From Prochlorococcus sp. AG-355-B23 (GTDB lineage: Bacteria; Cyanobacteriota; Cyanobacteriia; PCC-6307; Cyanobiaceae), in assembly GCA_003280935.1 (NCBI GenBank), contig QCDJ01000003.1, forward strand, positions 1 to 64,000: 64,000 bases of DNA, given 5' to 3'. How positions within the stretch are numbered: position 1 is the stretch's first letter; each line of letters opens with the position of its first letter. The notes beneath the pieces are model-generated. The model worked only from the letters and a program-made list of their open reading frames with translations. It had not been told where the DNA came from and made no database searches. The translations under genes and the position numbers were made by a program. Shown here piece after piece: positions 27,036-36,452 of the stretch.

Positions 27036-28561
27036 CTTAAAAATGATTTGAGATTTAAATGTTTGTGGAATTCATGCGCAAGATTATCAATAATGGATTG
27101 TCTCTTCTCTTTATAAGATATTGATTGTTTATTTAATATTGGTAGATTTTTCTTCTTCCTTACTAAATTAATATATTGCACTCTCCAACTGTCATTTTCA
27201 AAGATCCCATGAATGTATGTTCCTGCAATAGTTCCGCCTTTATTATTTTCTTTGTACCAACCAAGATCTAAATCTTTAAAAATAGGATTAATCTTTGATG
27301 AATTTTGGATGTCATCTAATACAGTTTGACCATTATGAATTTCAAATCCATTAATTTCTGAGTGGCATGGCCATATAGATTTAGAGTTGATTTGACGTGT
27401 TAATTTTTTTTTAAAGAAAGTCGTTTTTAATGGTAGTAATCCAATACCTTTAATTTTTTGTTCAGAATAATTTTTGGAACCCTCTTTAAAATAAGGATCT
27501 TCAAGTGTTGTTCCCAACATTTGTAAACCTCCACATATTCCAATAATATTTCCTTCGTTATTTGAATAGTCCCTTATATCCTGAGATAAACCAGAATTTT
27601 CAAGAAATATTTGATCTTTAATCGTTTGTTTACTTCCCGGCAGAATAATGAAGTCATACTTTCTTAGGTTTTGTGATTTTCTAATCCATTCAATAAATAT
27701 TGTTTCTTCATTTTCTAGTGGATCAAAATCCGAGAAGTTACTAATAGATGGTAATTTTATAATCCCAACTTTGATTTCAGGATTTTTAGAAAGTGATTTT
27801 TTTTCTATTAAATCTAAAGAATCCTCTGGAGGAAATGAATCATTTAACCATGGAATAATTCCAATGACAGGGATTTGAGTCTTATTCTCTATCCATTTTT
27901 TCCCATCTTCAAATAATGAAAGATCTCCTCTGAATCTATTTATAATAATTCCCTTAATAAGCTTCTTTTCTTCAGGCTTCATTAATTCAAGAGTACCAAT
28001 TATTTGTGCAAATACACCTCCCCTTTCAATATCAGTAACCAAAATGCAATTTGCATTTAAATATTTAGCAACTTTTAAATTAGTCAGATCTCTATGAATC
28101 AAATTCATCTCTACCGGACTCCCAGCTCCTTCGAGAATTAAACGGCAATTAGGATTCCGTTCGTAAATAGACTTTAAACTTTTTTTAATGACTTCCCAGC
28201 CTGGAATAAACCAATCTTTATAGTAATTTTTTGCTGTTGTGGTCCCTATGCTTTTGCCAAGGTGAATCACCTCGCTTATTGAGTTTCCTTGTGGTTTTAA
28301 TAAAATGGGATTCATCTCTGCAGAGGGATTAATACCACAAGCAAAAGCTTGAAGTGCTTGTGAATATGCCATCTCACCACCTTCCCAATCAACCCAAGCG
28401 TTGTTACTCATATTTTGTCCTTTAAAAGGTATTGGTTCTTCTCCTAAATTTTTAAGAATTCTGCAAATAGCAGTAACCGTTAATGATTTTCCTGCTCCAC
28501 TGGAAGTTCCTAGGACCATTATTGGTTTCTTTATTTCATGTAATTTTTCTTCTAACTCCAT
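27032..28561 (-). CDS. cobQ: Cobyric acid synthase
   Basis: Amidates four side-chain carboxylates of adenosylcobyrinic acid a,c-diamide in (pseudo)cobalamin synthesis. The N-terminal P-loop MVLGTSSGAGKS binds ATP. The C-terminal class I glutaminase has the nucleophile Cys in GICGGLQMLG and His in AGTYIHGIFEND. At 509 residues it is full length. Prochlorococcus makes pseudocobalamin, so this is expected. Confidence 0.95.
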   Translation of the reverse strand: MELEEKLHEIKKPIMVLGTSSGAGKSLTVTAICRILKNLGEEPIPFKGQNMSNNAWVDWEGGEMAYSQALQAFACGINPSAEMNPILLKPQGNSISEVIHLGKSIGTTTAKNYYKDWFIPGWEVIKKSLKSIYERNPNCRLILEGAGSPVEMNLIHRDLTNLKVAKYLNANCILVTDIERGGVFAQIIGTLELMKPEEKKLIKGIIINRFRGDLSLFEDGKKWIENKTQIPVIGIIPWLNDSFPPEDSLDLIEKKSLSKNPEIKVGIIKLPSISNFSDFDPLENEETIFIEWIRKSQNLRKYDFIILPGSKQTIKDQIFLENSGLSQDIRDYSNNEGNIIGICGGLQMLGTTLEDPYFKEGSKNYSEQKIKGIGLLPLKTTFFKKKLTRQINSKSIWPCHSEINGFEIHNGQTVLDDIQNSSKINPIFKDLDLGWYKENNKGGTIAGTYIHGIFENDSWRVQYINLVRKKKNLPILNKQSISYKEKRQSIIDNLAHEFHKHLNLKSFLS

Positions 28562-28627
28562 TAGTAATTTATATTAATTTTAAAATTTATTAATTTTTAA
28601 ATTGAATTATAATTTGGTAAAAAATTT

Positions 28628-29239
28628 GTGTTAATTCTAGCCTCTGCTTCTCAATCTAGAAAGAAATTACTAGAAAATTGTCAAATCGAATTTTTCCAAA
28701 TATCAAGTGACTTTGATGAAACTACTATTCAAGAAAAGAATATATTTAATTTAGCTTTGGAATTATCTTTTCAAAAGGCTAATAATATATCTGAAAATAT
28801 TCAAAACATATCATTGCCCGAAGAATTTAATTATGGTCCTTTGGAAATACTTGGGTGCGATTCAATTTTTGAATTTAAAGGAGAAGCTTATGGAAAACCA
28901 TCTAATAAAGAGGAAGCATTTAATAGATGGAAAAAAATGTCTGGAGAATCTGGATTTTTACATACTGGTCATACTCTAATAATTGGGAATTTTGATTCAA
29001 CTTCCAAAATTTTAGAAATCACTGAAATAATAAAAAAAACAGTAAGTTCAAGAGTTTATTTTTCTAATTTGGAAGATTGGGAAATCAAGAGTTATGTAGA
29101 TACAAATGAACCTTTATATTGCGCCGGAGGATTTGCCTTAGAAGGTATAGGGGGTAAATATATAGAAAAGATAGAGGGTTGCTTCAGTAATGTAATGGGA
29201 TTAAGTTTGCCATGGCTTAGAGAAAAATTGTATAGATAA
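28628..29239 (+). CDS. maf: Maf-family nucleotide pyrophosphatase
   Basis: House-cleaning dNTP/NTP pyrophosphatase of about 203 residues with a GTG start. [17 protein letters not shown] is the conserved opening (SASxxR), the catalytic acid region is [16 protein letters not shown], and [20 protein letters not shown] ends the family pattern. Divergent from cobQ. Confidence 0.92.
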   Translation: MLILASASQSRKKLLENCQIEFFQISSDFDETTIQEKNIFNLALELSFQKANNISENIQNISLPEEFNYGPLEILGCDSIFEFKGEAYGKPSNKEEAFNRWKKMSGESGFLHTGHTLIIGNFDSTSKILEITEIIKKTVSSRVYFSNLEDWEIKSYVDTNEPLYCAGGFALEGIGGKYIEKIEGCFSNVMGLSLPWLREKLYR

Positions 29240-29251
29240 TAAAATTGAGCA

Positions 29252-29286
29252 AAAAAAAACCCTATCTGGAGATAGGGCTTTTTTAA
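29252..29286. terminator. Bidirectional terminator between maf and psbC
   Basis: CCCTATC and GATAGGG form a perfect stem with a four-base loop. A nine-A run precedes it and seven Ts follow it, so it can terminate the convergent maf (plus) and psbDC (minus) transcripts. Confidence 0.9.
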
Positions 29287-29299
29287 GTTGAGATAGAAA

Positions 29300-30682
29300 T
29301 TAATCTAAATCAGGCATTTCTAAAGCTGGTTCACTCTTTCTGTCGATTCCTTTTTCGAAACCGGCAGCGGCTGCTCTAGCACGTCCAGCATGCCAAAGAT
29401 GACCAATGAATGTAAACCATCCTAGGAAGAATTGAGCTGCAGCTAACCATTGTCTTAAGTTAACGAAGTTAACAGCATTAGGCTCTGTAATGATTCCACC
29501 AACAGAGTTGATAGAAGCGTTTGGAGCATGAGTCATATATTCAGCAGCTCTTCTTACCTGCCAAGGCTGAATATCATTTTGGATTTTCTCGAGGCTCAAT
29601 CCATTAGGTCCTCTTAGAGGCTCTAACCATGGCCCTCTGAAATCCCAAAATCTCATTGTTTCACCACCAAATATAATTTCACCAGTAGGAGATCTCATGA
29701 GATACTTACCTAGACCTGTTGGTCCCATTGTTGAACCTACGTTAGCTCCAATTCTTTGATCTCTCACTAGGAAAGTAAAGCTTTGGGCCTGTGAAGCTTC
29801 AGCATTTGTTGGGCCATAAAATTCTGAAGGGTAAGCAGTGTTGTTAAACCAGATGAACGTTGAAGCAATAAAACTTGCTACACAAATTCCACCAAGAGCA
29901 TAACTTAGTAGACCTTCACCATTCCAGATGAAAGCTCTTCTTGCCCATCCAAAAGGTTTGGTAAAGATATGGAATATTCCTCCAATAATTGCAGTAATAC
30001 CCACGTAAACATGTCCACCAACAATATCTTCAATGGAGTTAACACCGATTATTGAACCAGCTCCACCCCATGGAGATCTGAATAGATAACCAAGAATAAC
30101 TCTTGGATCTAGTGTTGGATTTACAAGTCTGACTTCACCACCACCTGGTGCCCATGTGTCATATGCACCGCCAATAAAACACCAGTTTACTGACCATGCT
30201 AGTGCACCTACACCAAGAACAATCAAATGATATCCGAGGATATTTGTCATTTGATTTTTATCTCTCCAATCGGTTGAGAAAAATGGAAAATCTTCTTCAA
30301 GTTTTTCTGGACCTGCCAATGAATGGTAAATACCACCAAAACCAAGTACAGCAGAAGCTATCAAGTGAACCACGCCTGCTTGGAAGAAAGGCATGATATC
30401 AGTAACTTCACCACCTGGGCCTATTCCATAGCCAAACATTGCAACGTGTGGCATACAGATTAAACCTTGCTCCCACATTGGTTTATCAAAAGTAAAATGA
30501 TTAACCTCAAAGAGCATCATTGCTCCCGCCCAAAAGACTATTAGTCCAGAGTGAGCAATGTGAGCTCCTAATAAACGTCCAGATAAATTGATTAATCTAG
30601 CATTACCTACATACCAGGCGTAACCAGTTTCCTCAATACTTTGGTTTGGAGCTCTTAATAAATTATTAAAGGGCGTTTCCAC
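29300..30682 (-). CDS. psbC: Photosystem II CP43 protein
   Basis: Core antenna of photosystem II, with chlorophyll-binding six-helix topology and the large lumenal loop E between the last two helices ([20 protein letters not shown]). The mature-like start [20 protein letters not shown] suggests the GTG at 30682 (460 residues); a longer frame from 30709 adds MYSLRRFFH and would overlap psbD more. With the GTG start the overlap with psbD is 17 bp. It is expressed from the psbD promoter as psbDC. Confidence 0.95.
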   Translation of the reverse strand: METPFNNLLRAPNQSIEETGYAWYVGNARLINLSGRLLGAHIAHSGLIVFWAGAMMLFEVNHFTFDKPMWEQGLICMPHVAMFGYGIGPGGEVTDIMPFFQAGVVHLIASAVLGFGGIYHSLAGPEKLEEDFPFFSTDWRDKNQMTNILGYHLIVLGVGALAWSVNWCFIGGAYDTWAPGGGEVRLVNPTLDPRVILGYLFRSPWGGAGSIIGVNSIEDIVGGHVYVGITAIIGGIFHIFTKPFGWARRAFIWNGEGLLSYALGGICVASFIASTFIWFNNTAYPSEFYGPTNAEASQAQSFTFLVRDQRIGANVGSTMGPTGLGKYLMRSPTGEIIFGGETMRFWDFRGPWLEPLRGPNGLSLEKIQNDIQPWQVRRAAEYMTHAPNASINSVGGIITEPNAVNFVNLRQWLAAAQFFLGWFTFIGHLWHAGRARAAAAGFEKGIDRKSEPALEMPDLD

Positions 30683-31742
30683 GTGGAAGAACCTCCTCAG
30701 GGAATACAAAGTTTTCGTGTGGTTGATCCACAGAAGACATCCATGCTCGCATACCTTCGTTCAAAAGTATATTTTTTGTATAGAAAGTTTCAAATTCTGG
30801 ATCTTCTGCTGCACGTATTTCTTGGCTTACGAAATCATAAGCTCTTAAGTTTAGTGCTAAGCCTACAATACCAATTGAAGATGTCCACATACCCATAACA
30901 GGTACAAATAACATCAAGAAATGTAAGAAACGCTTGTTTGAGAAAGCAATACCGAAGATTTGACTCCAGAATCTATTCGCTGTAATCATTGAATAAGTTT
31001 CTTCTTCTTGAGTTGGGTCAAAAGCTCTGAATGTTGAACTTTGAACCTTACCATCCGTATAGATACTTGTATCTTCATACAAAGTGTTTTGTACTGTAGC
31101 TCCATGGATAGCGCAAAGTAGAGCACCACCAAGAATTCCAGCAACACCCATCATGTGGAATGGATTTAAAGTGATATTGTGAAAACCTTGAATGAACAGA
31201 ATATAACGGAAGATTGCTGCAACACCGAATGAAGGTGCGAAGAACCAACTATGCTGTCCTAAAGGATAAATAAGGAAAATACTTGTGAATACTGCAATTA
31301 CTGCTGAGAATGCTAGAGCGTTATATGGTCTAATTCCAACAAGGCCAGCAATTTCAAACTGACGAAGCATAAAACCAATTAGGCCAAATACTCCATGTAA
31401 TGCAACGAAGTTCCAAAGTCCACCAAGCTGTAGCCATCTTACGAAACTACCTTGGGCTTCAGGACCCCATAAAAATAGAAGACTGTGTCCCATGGCATCA
31501 CCAGGGGTACTTACAGCTGCTGTTAAAAAGTTACAACCTTCAAGGTATGAGCTTGCAACTCCATGTGTGTACCAAGAGGTAACAAATGTTGTTCCGACAA
31601 ACCAACCACCTATAGCAAGATATGCACAAGGAAGTAGAAGTAGTCCGGACCAACCAATAAATACAAAGCGGTCGCGCTTCAACCAATCATCAAGGACATC
31701 AAACCATCCTCTTTGTGGGGCGCTACCAACTGCGATCGTCAT
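30666..31742 (-). CDS. psbD: Photosystem II D2 protein
   Basis: Reaction-centre protein of photosystem II, 358 residues. The start is [20 protein letters not shown], and the fourth helix region has [26 protein letters not shown]2 lacks the D1-type C-terminal extension and ends [15 protein letters not shown]. It is first in the psbD-psbC operon. No frameshift or oddity was seen. Confidence 0.99.
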   Translation of the reverse strand: MTIAVGSAPQRGWFDVLDDWLKRDRFVFIGWSGLLLLPCAYLAIGGWFVGTTFVTSWYTHGVASSYLEGCNFLTAAVSTPGDAMGHSLLFLWGPEAQGSFVRWLQLGGLWNFVALHGVFGLIGFMLRQFEIAGLVGIRPYNALAFSAVIAVFTSIFLIYPLGQHSWFFAPSFGVAAIFRYILFIQGFHNITLNPFHMMGVAGILGGALLCAIHGATVQNTLYEDTSIYTDGKVQSSTFRAFDPTQEEETYSMITANRFWSQIFGIAFSNKRFLHFLMLFVPVMGMWTSSIGIVGLALNLRAYDFVSQEIRAAEDPEFETFYTKNILLNEGMRAWMSSVDQPHENFVFPEEVLPRGNAL

Positions 31743-31925
31743 GAGAAATCGTTTTTAGCTTCGGGATACGCAGTGACTGTAACAAAGATTGAGAGTAATG
31801 TGGGGAAATATATGTATATCTGAAATGCCTTGTAAAGCTTTCCTGACTTTTTTATTAAAAATTAGGTAAGAATACTCCCTTTGTTTGTTAAATTATCTGA
31901 ATTAGGCTCTAAAAAAAAGATAAAA

Positions 31926-32483
31926 ATGAATTCAGACCTCACGTCATTCGATAAAATCGAACAAAAAATTGGTGGATCAAGAAAAATTTCAAATTATATT
32001 ATTGGAGGAATGCTGACTATAGGAGGTATTGGTTTTCTTTTGGCCTCCATATCTAGCTACACAGGAAGGGATTTATTACCTTTAGGAAATCCTTCAAATT
32101 TGTTGTTTATCCCTCAAGGAATAATAATGGGAGCATACGGAGTAATAGCTAATTTATTAAATTTTTACTTGTGGTATTTGGTTTACATAAACTTTGGTTC
32201 AGGAAGTAATTATTTTGATAAATCCTCAAAATCTGTAGAAATAAAAAGAAAGGGATTATTTAAAGATGTTGAAGTTAAATTAAATTTTAATGAAATTAAA
32301 TCTGTTAAGTTGGATATAAGTGAGGGATTTAATCCTAGAAGAAGAATTGCTTTAGTATTAAAAGGTAGAAAAAAACCTCTCCCTTTAAGTGGAGCAGGTG
32401 AACTTAAACCACTTCTTCAGGTTGAAGAAGAAGGAGCTCGTCTAGCTAAATTTTTAGATGTTAATTTGGAGGGCCTAAAATAA
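31926..32483 (+). CDS. ycf4: Photosystem I assembly protein Ycf4
   Basis: Thylakoid membrane protein that helps assemble photosystem I. Two N-terminal helices (about residues 24-48 and 68-90) are followed by a soluble domain containing SVEIKRKGLFKDVEVKLNF and GEGFNPRRRIALVLKG-like residues. The ATG at 31926 (MNSDLTSFDKIEQKIGGSRK) is preferred; upstream frame (from 31881) has no conserved look. The stop TAA touches the next reading frame (see the cyclophilin). Confidence 0.9.
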   Translation: MNSDLTSFDKIEQKIGGSRKISNYIIGGMLTIGGIGFLLASISSYTGRDLLPLGNPSNLLFIPQGIIMGAYGVIANLLNFYLWYLVYINFGSGSNYFDKSSKSVEIKRKGLFKDVEVKLNFNEIKSVKLDISEGFNPRRRIALVLKGRKKPLPLSGAGELKPLLQVEEEGARLAKFLDVNLEGLK

Positions 32484-32524
32484 AAAAAAAATATTTTTTA
32501 AAAACATTATCTTTTTTACAGGTT

Positions 32525-33136
32525 TTGTTTTTGGTTCAAGCTTGTAGTTATAAAAGTAAGATTGATTCAAATTATTTCTGCCAAAAACTTAAATTTAGTT
32601 GTATTCAGAGTAATAAAGTAGTTAATTTTAAAACTTCAAAAGGTGATTTTGAGGTAAAATTATTTGGTAAAGATAACCCAGTAACTGTATCAAATTTTCT
32701 GGAAAACATAGACAATAATATTTATGAAAATAAAAAATTTTATAAAATAATAAATTATCCCCATATAAGGTTTATACATGGCGGCATTAATCCAGAAAAT
32801 AAATCTTATATAGAACGAAAACAAAACCTGAATAAGACAAGTCCAACAATACCTTTAGAAATAAAATTCAAAGAAGAAATAAAACCAAGATATAACTATC
32901 AAATAAAAAATCCTAGTGAAACAGTAAATTTAGTTAATACTTTTGAGAGTGGATCAATCGCTATGGTTAAAAGCGGTAAGAATAAGTCTTCATCTACTGA
33001 ATTTTTTTTTGTAACTACTAAGATCCCAGAATTAGATGGAAGATATTCGATTTTTGGGAAAATTATTAAAGGATTAGACGTACTCGAAAAAATCAATAAA
33101 GAAGACTACATTAAGGCAGTTCAGATATCTAATTAA
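32525..33136 (+). CDS. Cyclophilin-type peptidyl-prolyl isomerase, lipoprotein-like
   Basis: A cyclophilin-like domain ([66 protein letters not shown]). The N-terminus bears a lipobox-like VLFLVQAC. The listed start is a TTG (32525). The same frame remains open upstream from 32465 and would complete a signal peptide ([20 protein letters not shown]), but has no ATG, GTG or TTG, only ATA at 32480-32482 overlapping the ycf4 stop. Non-standard start or a lost ATG is likely. Confidence 0.8.
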   Translation: MFLVQACSYKSKIDSNYFCQKLKFSCIQSNKVVNFKTSKGDFEVKLFGKDNPVTVSNFLENIDNNIYENKKFYKIINYPHIRFIHGGINPENKSYIERKQNLNKTSPTIPLEIKFKEEIKPRYNYQIKNPSETVNLVNTFESGSIAMVKSGKNKSSSTEFFFVTTKIPELDGRYSIFGKIIKGLDVLEKINKEDYIKAVQISN

Positions 33137-33657
33137 ATTTCTAGAGAGTATTTATTTATTTTCAACATTTCGGTATTAACTCCTGAAGAGCGTTTAAGAG
33201 CCACCTTACCAGTCCTCGCTATTTCAAGGATGCCGTATGGCTCGAGTAATTTCTCAAGAGCAACTAACTTCCCAGGATCTCCAACTACCTCAAGAGTTAA
33301 GGCCATATCTGATACATCAACAACTTTTGCACGGAAAATCTGTACTATATCAAGGATATTACTCCTAGTATCTTCTTTCGATGAAACTTTTAGTAACATC
33401 AATTCCCTCTCAACAGCTGCGAGATTAGTAAAATCTACAACTCCCAGAACATTAAATAACTTATTAAGTTGCTTAGTCATTTGCTGAAGAGTTTCATCAT
33501 CACCCTCTACTACCATTGTTAACCTTGAAATCCCTTTGGATTCTGCAGGTCCTACTGCAAGACTATCTATGTTGAATCCCCTTCTAGCGAAGAGACCTGA
33601 GATTCTACTCAAGGCTCCAGATTCATCTTCTACAAGAACTGATAATGTATGTTTCAT
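33133..33657 (-). CDS. ilvN: Acetolactate synthase small (regulatory) subunit
   Basis: Regulatory subunit of acetohydroxyacid synthase, with valine feedback control. The ACT domain opens [20 protein letters not shown] and [19 protein letters not shown], and the C-terminal domain contains [19 protein letters not shown]. At 174 residues it is complete. The large subunit ilvB is elsewhere. Convergent with the cyclophilin gene by a 4 bp overlap. Confidence 0.95.
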   Translation of the reverse strand: MKHTLSVLVEDESGALSRISGLFARRGFNIDSLAVGPAESKGISRLTMVVEGDDETLQQMTKQLNKLFNVLGVVDFTNLAAVERELMLLKVSSKEDTRSNILDIVQIFRAKVVDVSDMALTLEVVGDPGKLVALEKLLEPYGILEIARTGKVALKRSSGVNTEMLKINKYSLEI

Positions 33658-33660
33658 ATT

Positions 33661-34620
33661 TTAAAAAGTTTTTAAATCTCTAATCCATTCATAAGAAATT
33701 CTATTGAATACTGAAGGGTCTTCATCATGGATACAATGCCCTGAATTGGATACTATTTTTAATTTTACCCATCTATGGAAATTTGCAATCTTTTTACCAA
33801 CAAACAAAGGTATGAAATTATCTTTTTCGCCCCAAATCAATAAAAAAGGAACTTTTTTTGAGGCGCTAAGTTTTCTCAAAAGGTGAGAAGCTTTAAATTT
33901 TTCATCTCTAGAAGACATTCCAATACACATTGCTCTTAATGATCTAGCTGAAGTTCTCCTTAAAACTGGTTTTGTTACCAAATCTATTAGTTCGCGATCA
34001 ATATTTTCTTTTTTGAAATATGCAGAATTTAGTCCCAGTTTAATAACTCCTAATTTAATTATTAAAAATAAAATAATCTCCAAAGGGAAAAACAAAAAAA
34101 ATATTGTTATGAATCTATCTTGAAATTTCTTAAATGAAGATTTTTTTGTTATGGACTTTTTATTTTCTTGAATTTGATCTGGCAAAGGAGATGCAATAAC
34201 TGTTGCAATCTGATCCTCTAATGAAACAGCGCATGTTAAAGCAACTAGTGATCCAAGGGAATTGCCAATAAGAATTACTTTCCTAGAATTCTTTGGTCTT
34301 ATTACCTGTGCAATAAAGTCTTTCACTTGATCACACCAAATCTCATTATTTAATTTTCCAATTTGTCTAATCCCAGGTTGATCTGAATCCCCAAATCCTA
34401 TTAAATCCAAGGAATAAGAGGCAAAATTCTTTTTCGCAAAATACTCTAAATTATTTCTCCAATGTTTTCGACTTGCTCCAAATCCATGGAGAAAGATAAT
34501 TGGAATCTCATTTTCTTCGCCTGTAACACTCCAACAAATTTTAAAACCATTCCAATTCCAGTAATTAGGAATGTTTATATTTTTTTTAAAATTATTATTC
34601 ATATATTCAAAAATTTTCAA
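33661..34620 (-). CDS. Alpha/beta hydrolase
   Basis: A 319-residue alpha/beta-fold hydrolase. The oxyanion region is FLHGFGASRKHWRNN, the nucleophile elbow GNSLGSLVALTCA supplies Ser, Asp is in LLIWGEKDNFIP, and His is in SNSGHCIHDEDPS. Members of this cyanobacterial group are of unknown substrate. It sits 3 bp upstream of ilvN. Confidence 0.85.
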   Translation of the reverse strand: MKIFEYMNNNFKKNINIPNYWNWNGFKICWSVTGEENEIPIIFLHGFGASRKHWRNNLEYFAKKNFASYSLDLIGFGDSDQPGIRQIGKLNNEIWCDQVKDFIAQVIRPKNSRKVILIGNSLGSLVALTCAVSLEDQIATVIASPLPDQIQENKKSITKKSSFKKFQDRFITIFFLFFPLEIILFLIIKLGVIKLGLNSAYFKKENIDRELIDLVTKPVLRRTSARSLRAMCIGMSSRDEKFKASHLLRKLSASKKVPFLLIWGEKDNFIPLFVGKKIANFHRWVKLKIVSNSGHCIHDEDPSVFNRISYEWIRDLKTF

Positions 34621-34695
34621 GATATTTGAATTATCTACATTTTTAACAAATAAATGTATTTTGAATGTAAATTATAGTAATCATTTAATTTTACT

Positions 34696-34794
34696 ATGGC
34701 TAAAGAAATTTTTAGTATTGCAGCAGTTTTTTGGATACTGATACCAATAGGATTAGTTGGTGGGGCTTTGTTATTAAAGTTTCAGGGAGACTGA
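34696..34794 (+). CDS. petM: Cytochrome b6f complex subunit PetM
   Basis: A 32-residue single-helix subunit of the cytochrome b6f complex. The frame reads [20 protein letters not shown] and ends [12 protein letters not shown], with the helix then a short cytoplasmic tail ending QGD as in other PetM proteins. It is standalone, between the hydrolase and the Ycf39-like gene. Confidence 0.88.
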
Positions 34795-34851
34795 TTCTCA
34801 CGGATACATCACAATTTGAGTTATGGTCTTAAAGTTAAGTAAATCTTAAGT

Positions 34852-35814
34852 ATGAAGATTCTTTTAGTAGGAGCAACAGGGACACTTGGTAGACAAATAG
34901 CAAAGCAAGCTATAGAGGAGGGACATGAAGTAAGATGCTTTGTAAGAAATCCAAGAAAATCTTCCTTTCTACAAGAATGGGGTTGTGAGCTAACAAAAGG
35001 TAATTTATTAAATTCTTCTGATATCGAATATGCATTGCAAGATATTGAAGTAGTTATTGATGCAGCGACTAGTAGGCCAGATGATCCAAAAAGTATTTAT
35101 GAAATTGATTGGGATGGAAAACTTAACTTATTCAATGCTTGCGAATCTTTAAACGTAAAAAGGGTAATATTCCTTTCTATCCTCCTAACAGAAAAGTTTA
35201 GAAATGTTCCTTTAATGGACATTAAATTTTGCACTGAAAAACTTCTTGAAAAATCTGGTTTAGACTATACAATCTTCAAATGCGCAGCTTTTATGCAAGG
35301 AGTTATTGGTCAATTCGCAATCCCCATCCTTGATAGTCAAGCAGTGTGGATGAGTGGGACTCCAACTAAAATTGCTTATATGAATACTCAAGATATGGCG
35401 AAAGTTGTTGTAGCAGCAGTAAATAATCCAAAAACTCACAGAACATCATTGCCATTAGTAGGTCCCAAAGCATGGGATTCAAATGAAGTTATATCTTTAT
35501 GTGAAAAATTTAGTGAAAAAAAGGCAAAAATTTTTAGAGTTTCCCCCTTCCTTATTAGTGTCACTCAAAAAGTAGTCTCCTTTTTCCAAGATTCTCTTAA
35601 TGTTGCTGAGCGATTGGCTTTTGCTGAAGTAACTAGTAGTGGTGAATCACTAGATGCTGATATGAGCAAAACTTACGAAATATTGGAACTTAAAAAAGAG
35701 GATATGACCTCACTAGAGAGTTATATAAAGGAGTACTATCAACAAATACTTAAAAGATTAAGGGAAATGGAAGCAGATCTTAATATTGAAGAAAAAAAGA
35801 GATTACCTTTTTAA
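34852..35814 (+). CDS. ycf39: Ycf39-like NAD(P)-binding (atypical SDR) protein
   Basis: A 320-residue protein with the N-terminal Rossmann motif LVGATGTLGRQIAKQAIEEG, then FVRNPRKSSFLQEWGCELTKGNL and the family-wide DIEVVIDAATSRPDDP. Ycf39 homologues help photosystem II assembly and pigment handling together with Hlips; hli genes occur elsewhere in the window. No catalytic Tyr-Lys pair of classic SDRs is clear. Adjacent to petM by 57 bp. Confidence 0.87.
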   Translation: MKILLVGATGTLGRQIAKQAIEEGHEVRCFVRNPRKSSFLQEWGCELTKGNLLNSSDIEYALQDIEVVIDAATSRPDDPKSIYEIDWDGKLNLFNACESLNVKRVIFLSILLTEKFRNVPLMDIKFCTEKLLEKSGLDYTIFKCAAFMQGVIGQFAIPILDSQAVWMSGTPTKIAYMNTQDMAKVVVAAVNNPKTHRTSLPLVGPKAWDSNEVISLCEKFSEKKAKIFRVSPFLISVTQKVVSFFQDSLNVAERLAFAEVTSSGESLDADMSKTYEILELKKEDMTSLESYIKEYYQQILKRLREMEADLNIEEKKRLPF

Positions 35815-35870
35815 TATTGCAATTTTAGAATCAGATAGTATATTTGTACTATATTAAATAGTATTGACCA

Positions 35871-36083
35871 ATGTCTGTTTCTAAGTCTAAAAACCTTGAA
35901 CGAAAACTAGATAATTTTGCAAAAGAAGCAAAAAATGAATTGAATAATGTTTGCGGATCTTCATTATGGGAAAGCCTTGGGTTTGTTTTTTTTGATCAAT
36001 TAGAAGATTCTGAAAAAATTGCGAAAGCAAATTTTTACTATGGACAACTGCAAATAATTAATGAAATTAAATTTTCAATTTGA
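35871..36083 (+). CDS. Small hypothetical protein
   Basis: A 70-residue soluble protein (SKNLERKLDNFAKEAKNELNN then WESLGFVFFDQLEDSEKIAK) with helical, charged composition and an ATG start. No family is recognised. It lies between the ycf39-like gene and infA in the same orientation. Confidence 0.55.
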   Translation: MSVSKSKNLERKLDNFAKEAKNELNNVCGSSLWESLGFVFFDQLEDSEKIAKANFYYGQLQIINEIKFSI

Positions 36084-36176
36084 ATTGAATTGCATATTTT
36101 TACGTATGTAATTTTTTCTTAAATCAATTTTGGCTAATCTTTTTCTGATAATATGTACTTAGTAAAAAATTAATTA

Positions 36177-36443
36177 ATGATTGAAACTTCAGGTGTAATA
36201 GAAAAAGAGCAGGGGAATGGATTTTATTTGGTTACTTTAGAACAACCTGAAGGTCATCAATGTTTATGTAGAGCTGCGGGTAAATTGACTAAATTTAGAA
36301 TTAAATTATTAGCTGGAGATAAAGTGTTAGTTGAGATAAGTCCTTATGATCTATCTAGAGGGAGGATAACTTATCGAGAAAGAAATGCAGGTAATGCTAG
36401 ACCTACTACGAATAAAAATAATCCTAAGAGAAATAATAAATAA
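36177..36443 (+). CDS. infA: Translation initiation factor IF-1
   Basis: S1-like OB-fold factor, 88 residues. The pattern ETSGVIEKEQGNGFYLVTL, FRIKLLAGDKVLVEISPYDL and GRITYRERNAG marks IF-1, followed by an Asn/Pro/Lys-rich tail (residues 75-88). The tail is longer than in E. coli IF-1 but of the type found in picocyanobacteria. Confidence 0.88.
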   Translation: MIETSGVIEKEQGNGFYLVTLEQPEGHQCLCRAAGKLTKFRIKLLAGDKVLVEISPYDLSRGRITYRERNAGNARPTTNKNNPKRNNK

Positions 36444-36452
36444 AAAGTTACT

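Noticed and set aside
26767..27051. 94-residue plus-strand frame over the ferredoxin gene
   Set aside because: It is a shadow of the ferredoxin, whose cysteine motif is intact on the minus strand.
30683..30709. Longer psbC start at 30709
   Set aside because: The added residues precede the conserved mature start and the GTG at 30682 gives the usual length; the longer form remains possible.
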